Source of the DNA: Bog-473 sp963751335
Lineage (GTDB): Bacteria > Actinomycetota > Acidimicrobiia > Acidimicrobiales > RAAP-2
Length of the DNA: 64,000 bases
NCBI GenBank assembly: GCA_963751335.1
Contig: CAVVUB010000008.1
Span: forward strand, 1,116,001 to 1,180,000
Direction: 5' to 3'
Part shown: positions 59,655 through 64,000 of the stretch, piece by piece
How the letters are laid out: the number at the start of each line of letters is the position of its first letter
Position numbering within the stretch: position 1 is the stretch's first letter
The notes under the pieces: model-generated
Databases searched by the model: none
What the model was told of the DNA's origin: nothing
Seen by the model: only the letters and a program-made list of their open reading frames with translations
Program-made: the position numbers and the translations under genes

Positions 59655-61031
59655 ATGCCCTCTGATCAGGACTCGTTGTCGTATCTCAGCATTGGCTCGC
59701 TCGGAACTGGCTTCGGAGAGGAGTCGCTCGAGCGGGGTCTGGCGATGGGCATCGATTTCATTGGTGCCGACGCCGGCAGCGTCGACGGCGGCCCGTCGGC
59801 GCTGGCCGGAGGACCACCGGCGTGGTCCGATGCCGCCTACAAGCGGGATTTGAGTCTGCTCCTACGGGCGGCCCGTCGCGCCGGAGTGCCCCTGCTGGTG
59901 GGGTCCTGCGCGCTGTCCGGTCGTGATTGGGGCGTCGACTACTTCGCGGAGCTGGCTCGGTCGATTGCTGCGGAATACGACCTGAGCTTCTCGATGACGA
60001 AGATCTACTCGGAGATCCAGCCCGAAGTCGTCATCGAGCGGCTGGCCAACGGTCGGGTCCATCCCATCGATCCGGCACCGCCGTACGACGCGGAGATCGC
60101 CAAGAGGAGTACCCGCATTGTCGCCGTTATGGGGGTCGAGCCATTCCAGCGGGCTCTCGAACTTGGGGCCGACGTCGTCTTGGCGGGTCGGGCCACCGAT
60201 ACGGCCATCTTCGCGGCCATTCCGCTGGCTCGCGGATTCGACCCGGGGTTGACCTGGCACGCCGGAAAGATCGCGGAATGCGGCACGGGGTCGGCCGAGC
60301 CGCGGCGTCGACTTGATGTCCTTCACGTCCAGATGGAGAAGGACTCGTTCGTCGTCCAACCGCTGGCTGACGATCTGCGGTGTACGCCCTTCAGCGTGGC
60401 GGCTCACCAGCTTCACGAAGTGGCCGATCCGTTCACCTTGGTCGAGCCGGGGTGGACCACCGACATGGAACATGTCCGCTATGAGGCGGCCACGGATCGA
60501 TCTGTCCGGGTCTCGGGGAGTGCAGCGGTGCCGACGACCTACACAGTCAAGTTGGAAGGAGTCGAGTCCGCCGGGTTCCAGCGCATGTTCATGCTGTCCG
60601 TTCGGGATCCGACGATCGTCGCCGACATCGACACTTGGGTCAGTGGCATTCAGTCCGACATCACCATCCGATGCAGAGAGATTTTGGGCCAGGGCGCATT
60701 GGATCAGTGCGAGGTGCACACACGGATCTACGGGCGCGACGGCACGATGGGTCCGCGTGAACCCATCAGTGAGTTCGAAGGACATGAGGCGTTTCTTCTG
60801 GTCGACGTGGTGGCTCCCGACCAGGCCACGTGCGAGACGGCCTCGAGCGTGATCTGGTACGCCTTCCTCCACGCCAAAAGTCCGGGTTGGCGGGGGGGCA
60901 CGACGGTGGCCTGGCCCTTCAGCCGGGCGATTCACGACATGGGCGAAGTCTTCCGGTTCAACGTGCATCACGCCATGGAAGTGGACGATCCGCTCGAGAC
61001 ATTCAGACTGGTATCGGAGCTGGTGGGATGA
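59655..61031 (+). CDS. AtuA-family acyclic-terpene-utilisation-like protein
   Basis: The 458-residue protein matches the AtuA/DUF1446 family: SIGSLGTGFGEESLERGLAMG, then DFIGADAGSVDGGPSALAGG near the start and VEPFQRALELGADVVLAGRATDTAIF in the middle. In Pseudomonas, atuA belongs to the acyclic-terpene (citronellol/geranylate) cluster, but the enzyme's exact reaction is unclear. It is divergent from the minus-strand catabolic operon, with about 100 bases between. Its stop overlaps the next gene (ATGA), so both are coupled. Confidence 0.87.
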   Translation: MPSDQDSLSYLSIGSLGTGFGEESLERGLAMGIDFIGADAGSVDGGPSALAGGPPAWSDAAYKRDLSLLLRAARRAGVPLLVGSCALSGRDWGVDYFAELARSIAAEYDLSFSMTKIYSEIQPEVVIERLANGRVHPIDPAPPYDAEIAKRSTRIVAVMGVEPFQRALELGADVVLAGRATDTAIFAAIPLARGFDPGLTWHAGKIAECGTGSAEPRRRLDVLHVQMEKDSFVVQPLADDLRCTPFSVAAHQLHEVADPFTLVEPGWTTDMEHVRYEAATDRSVRVSGSAAVPTTYTVKLEGVESAGFQRMFMLSVRDPTIVADIDTWVSGIQSDITIRCREILGQGALDQCEVHTRIYGRDGTMGPREPISEFEGHEAFLLVDVVAPDQATCETASSVIWYAFLHAKSPGWRGGTTVAWPFSRAIHDMGEVFRFNVHHAMEVDDPLETFRLVSELVG

Positions 61032-61351
61032 ACTCCGATGCGAGCAAGACACTGCAAGATGCCCTGGCTTCCATTCGCAGCAAGAATGCGGGCCCGTTTA
61101 CGGTGACCTTCGATCTCTTCTTCAAGGACCGTCAGACCTACACGGATGTCGTCGAGCAACACGTCATCACCCAGGAGGTCGTGGGCGCGCTGTACGGACT
61201 CGAGCCAGACCAGGTTCGAATTTTCGAGTTCGAGCCCGCCTTGGCCATCAAGGTCAGCGTGCCTCGTCTCGTCCCCGGCGGGTCTCCTGGTGACTCGGAC
61301 GTAGCTGGGGGCCAACAGTTTGTTCCGCTCCTCGCCATCCCGCTTCACTGA
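61028..61351 (+). CDS. DUF4387-family protein
   Basis: The 107-residue protein contains LASIRSKNAGPFTVTFDLFFKD, the signature of DUF4387, and ends with a hydrophobic strand (FVPLLAIPLH). It is encoded immediately after AtuA with an ATGA overlap; the pair occurs together in several bacteria, so it is probably a small subunit or companion of AtuA. The frame is open in the upstream direction but that overlaps AtuA. Confidence 0.82.
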   Translation: MNSDASKTLQDALASIRSKNAGPFTVTFDLFFKDRQTYTDVVEQHVITQEVVGALYGLEPDQVRIFEFEPALAIKVSVPRLVPGGSPGDSDVAGGQQFVPLLAIPLH

Positions 61352-61468
61352 CGACCCGAACTCCGCCGGCGCCACACTGAGCACAGGGTGGGGGAGGCCC
61401 ATTGCCGGCGGGACGAAGGTGTCGAGCACCACCAGGTGGAGCGGCGCCTGTGCAACGTCTGGATGCTC

Positions 61469-62023
61469 CTAATTGACGCCGGCAAAAAGCTGGCGGTAGG
61501 CCTCAGGAAGTTCGTCTTCGGACAGTTTGCGTGCACCATTGGGGTCGAAGTTGGCGTACCCGTCCTCACCCGTCATCCGTCCCTCACCGTCGAACGGCCA
61601 GAAGATGACGACTCGCTGAGTGACCAGGTAGGTGGCCTCGACGTCGTCGACGACCCAACCTCGGGCTCGGGCGACCGATCCCAGGTTCAACGCATGGATC
61701 CAACCTTCGGTGACGACGGTGTCATGGTCGACGACAATCCGTTCGACGTCGAACTCGAGGATCTGTCGTTTGTCCGAGACGAGCTGTTGGTAGTACCCGA
61801 GCACACCATCAAAGCCTTCCGGACCGATGTCCCTACCGGCATTCCAGAGGTGATAATTCGGTTGGTCGCAGAGGGTGGCGAGCAAGCGATCGACGCTGAC
61901 GTCTGCCTCCGCCTCCAGGTGTTCGCGCACCGTGGCGAGGATGGCACGTTGGCGCGGATCCTCAGTCCGATCCAGGCGCTCTTGGACACGCCTGGCACTG
62001 AGACCCTGGTCGACGATTCCCAT
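61469..62023 (-). CDS. NTF2/SnoaL-like protein
   Basis: The 184-residue protein has the NTF2-like alpha+beta barrel: an N-terminal helix pair (REHLEAEADVSVDRLLATL), NYHLWNAGRDIGPEGFDGVLGYYQQLV and beta strands with LEFDVERIVVDHDTVVTEGWI and RVVIFWPFDGEGRMTGEDGYA. Members include isomerases, dehydratases and steroid-modifying enzymes. It is convergent with the DUF4387 gene and could serve the same catabolic pathway, for example isomerisation of a ring intermediate (inference). Confidence 0.75.
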   Translation of the reverse strand: MGIVDQGLSARRVQERLDRTEDPRQRAILATVREHLEAEADVSVDRLLATLCDQPNYHLWNAGRDIGPEGFDGVLGYYQQLVSDKRQILEFDVERIVVDHDTVVTEGWIHALNLGSVARARGWVVDDVEATYLVTQRVVIFWPFDGEGRMTGEDGYANFDPNGARKLSEDELPEAYRQLFAGVN

Positions 62024-62094
62024 GGCAGTTCCTTTCCTGGCCTGTGATGCCCTGTGTTGCTGATCAGGCTGGGTGACGAGACGACCTCACCGTT

Positions 62095-64000
62095 CTAGTC
62101 ACTCCCCTCGAGCGCCCGACGCAGGAACACCTCGACCTCCTCGGGATCGACCGAGCGCCGCATGGGGGGCAACGTCGACAGCAACACCCCCCGGTACGAC
62201 GCCGTGGCCAACCGCGGGTCGAGCACCGCCACCACGCCCCGGTCCTCCGCCGTGCGGATGAGCCGGCCCGCGCCCTGCGCCAGCATCGTCGCCGCCCGGG
62301 GCAGGTCGACCACCTGGAAGGCCCGTCCGCCGGCCCGGTCGCGCCGGGCCTGGAGCAGGGGGTCGTCGGGGCGGGGGAAGGGCAGCCGGTCGATGGTGAC
62401 CAACGAGAGGGCCGGACCGGCGATGTCGACCCCCTGCCAGAATCCGAGCGTCGCCAAGAGACAAGAGGTCTCCTCGTCGGCGAAGTTCTCGAGCAGTCGG
62501 GCCTTGGGCAGGTCGCCCTGGATCAGCACGGTGTAGGGCAGGACGGGCACCAGTGCCTCCGCGGCCGCCTCGGTGGCCCGCCGGCTGGTGAAGAGGGCCA
62601 GGGTGCGTCCCCCGGCGGCGCCGATGAGCTGGGCCAACTCCTCGTGCAGTGCGTCCTCTGCCCCCTCGGCCCGCCGGTCGGGGAGGTGGCGGGCCACGTA
62701 GAGCAGGGCGTGAGCTCGATAGTCGAAGGGGCTGCCCACGTTCAGCTCCTCGGTGGCGAAGGACTCCAGTCCGACCCGCTCGACGAGCCGGGGCGGGATG
62801 GTGGCACTCGTCAGCACCGAGGTCACCTCGCCCCACAACAGCCCGGCCAGCGCCGGGCCGACGTCGATGGGGGAGAGGCGCAGCCGGGCGTTGCGTCGCG
62901 TCCCGTCGACCCAGGCCACGTGGGCGTCGGTGCGCGAGACCAGCCGGTGCAGGTCCTCGGCCAGGTGGGCCGCCGCCTGCACCGCCCGCGTCTTGCGGGT
63001 GCCGCGGTCGGGGTCGGCCTCGCCCCCCTCGAGCAGCGAGCCCTGGCCGCCGCTGCGCCGCAGCGCGTCGGTCACCCGGCGTGAGATGTCGGCCGCACGC
63101 ACCAGCACGTCGGAGAGCGAACGGTCCTCGTCGGAGAGCCGCCCCCGGTCGTCGAGCACCCGCGTCCCGACGCGATCGCTCACCAGATCGCCCAACTGAT
63201 CACCCAGGTCCCCCAAGGTCTCGAGTTGGTCACGGTCGCGCTCGTCGACCAGTGTTCGGGCCGTCGTCACCAGGGCGCGCACGCGCCCGGCCGTGACTTC
63301 GACGCCGAGGCTGGAGGTCATCACCTCTTCGAGCTCGTGCGCCTCGTCGAACACGACGACGTCGTGCTCGGGGAGCACGACCCGCCCGCTGGCCAGGTGG
63401 GCCCCATAGAGGTGGGTGTTCACCACGACGATGTCGGCCGCGGCCGCCCGGTCGCGGGCTGCCTCGGCGAAACACTGGCCTCCCGACGGGCAGTTGAAGG
63501 CGCCGGGACACTCGCGCGGCCCGACGCTCACCATGTTCCAGGCCCGATCGGAGGGCTCGAAGCGCAGGTCGGCCCGGTCCCCGGTCTCAGACGTCTGGGC
63601 CCAGGTCACCAGGCGCCGCACCTCGTCGACCAGTCCGACGGGGGGCGGACCGTCGTCGCCGACCGGAGCGCTACGGCCCCCTTCCGTGTCCTCGCCGCCG
63701 GGCCGCTGATCACCGAGCTCGGGTTGCACCCCGTCGGAGCCCACCTCGAGCACCCGCTGCCGGCACAGGTAGTTGCTGCGGCCCTTGAGCACGGCGTAGT
63801 CGAGCGGTGCCGGCAGGCCCAGGCCGGCCTCGAGCAGCGGCAGGTCCTTGCCGGCTAGCTGGTCCTGCAGCGCCTTGGTCGCGGTGGCCACGACGACCTT
63901 CTTGCCGCTGAGAGCGGCCGGCACCAGGTAGGCCAGCGACTTGCCCGTGCCCGTGCCCGCCTGGACCACGAGGTGGCGCCCGGTCGCCAGTGCCTCGGCC
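62095..64000 (-). CDS. dinG: DinG/XPD-type Fe-S ATP-dependent helicase, start beyond window
   Basis: The visible 635 codons encode the C-terminal part of a superfamily 2 helicase. It includes the Walker A AGTGTGKS, SNYLCRQRV and CPGAFNCPSGGQC with the four cysteines expected for a 4Fe-4S cluster, VVVFDEAHELEEV (DEAH box), and motif VI QGAGRLIRTAEDRG. DinG and YoaA-type enzymes unwind DNA and R-loops during repair. The frame stays open at the window edge (EALATGRH before the P-loop), so the N-terminus is outside. An acidic insertion (about 3663-3720 bases into the visible coding part, near 63650-63720) separates the cysteines. Confidence 0.9.
   Translation of the reverse strand, partial: AEALATGRHLVVQAGTGTGKSLAYLVPAALSGKKVVVATATKALQDQLAGKDLPLLEAGLGLPAPLDYAVLKGRSNYLCRQRVLEVGSDGVQPELGDQRPGGEDTEGGRSAPVGDDGPPPVGLVDEVRRLVTWAQTSETGDRADLRFEPSDRAWNMVSVGPRECPGAFNCPSGGQCFAEAARDRAAAADIVVVNTHLYGAHLASGRVVLPEHDVVVFDEAHELEEVMTSSLGVEVTAGRVRALVTTARTLVDERDRDQLETLGDLGDQLGDLVSDRVGTRVLDDRGRLSDEDRSLSDVLVRAADISRRVTDALRRSGGQGSLLEGGEADPDRGTRKTRAVQAAAHLAEDLHRLVSRTDAHVAWVDGTRRNARLRLSPIDVGPALAGLLWGEVTSVLTSATIPPRLVERVGLESFATEELNVGSPFDYRAHALLYVARHLPDRRAEGAEDALHEELAQLIGAAGGRTLALFTSRRATEAAAEALVPVLPYTVLIQGDLPKARLLENFADEETSCLLATLGFWQGVDIAGPALSLVTIDRLPFPRPDDPLLQARRDRAGGRAFQVVDLPRAATMLAQGAGRLIRTAEDRGVVAVLDPRLATASYRGVLLSTLPPMRRSVDPEEVEVFLRRALEGSD

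Noticed and set aside
1..64000. CRISPR arrays, insertion sequences, integrases or prophage genes
   Set aside because: I searched for regularly spaced palindromic repeats, transposase motifs and phage structural genes and saw none. The tandem repeats present lack spacers.

Overview
The window looks like a piece of a high-GC actinobacterial chromosome. Supporting signs are an HU protein with a mycobacterial-style Lys/Ala-rich tail, DUF2510/DUF4190 and PAC2 family proteins, an F420-type LLM oxidoreductase, an Rpf-like transglycosylase, a FolP2-like paralogue, HrcA with a CIRCE operator, and frequent GTG/TTG starts. The leuS ... holA ... rpsT/lepA/hrcA/dnaJ/rsmE/phoH/ybeY/era order is an actinobacterial housekeeping arrangement. 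I infer an uncultured or environmental lineage, possibly Acidimicrobiia, but the sequence alone does not prove that.

Layout. 0-5.4 kb: mixed accessory metabolism (NTF2-like, diiron ferritin-like, zinc alcohol dehydrogenase, VOC protein) plus HU and a DUF5522 protein. 5.4-9.7 kb: membrane proteins and a putative oxidative-folding pair (DUF929 thioredoxin-like plus VKOR). 9.7-20.4 kb: a DUF885 peptidase, a secreted protein with a strong terminator, a metallophosphoesterase, a cyclic-nucleotide-binding protein, an alcohol dehydrogenase/VOC pair, a lipoprotein, a hemerythrin-like protein and a very large FtsX-type permease. 20.6-30 kb: tRNA-Ala(GGC), leuS, an LLM oxidoreductase, PAC2, an aminoglycoside-phosphotransferase-like kinase, a thioredoxin-TPR protein, a frameshifted FolP2-like gene and holA. 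30-39 kb: an AraC regulator with a VOC protein, an Rpf-like enzyme, a second large FtsX-type permease, a multi-spanning membrane protein, a GNAT enzyme and a broken alpha/beta hydrolase coupled to a PNPOx-like protein.

38.9-48.4 kb is the conserved core block: rpsT (reverse), then lepA, CIRCE-hrcA-dnaJ, rsmE, HIT, phoH, ybeY, a CNNM/CBS transporter-like gene (frameshifted) and era, mostly with short or overlapping junctions. 48.5-61.4 kb is a CoA-dependent catabolic island: two paralogous amidohydrolase-2 proteins, a dihydrodipicolinate-synthase-fold protein lacking the Schiff-base lysine, two acyl-CoA ligases, an SCP2/Ltp-type thiolase translationally coupled to a DUF35 partner, a crotonase with an altered active site, a cupin-like protein, and a divergent AtuA-DUF4387 pair. 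I read it as a degradation pathway for an unknown carboxylic-acid or isoprenoid/steroid-like substrate. The window closes with an NTF2-like protein and a partial DinG-type Fe-S helicase.

Four otherwise well-conserved genes each carry what looks like a single extra base (DUF885 peptidase, FolP2-like, alpha/beta hydrolase, CNNM). The shared direction suggests indel errors in the assembly rather than four independent decays.
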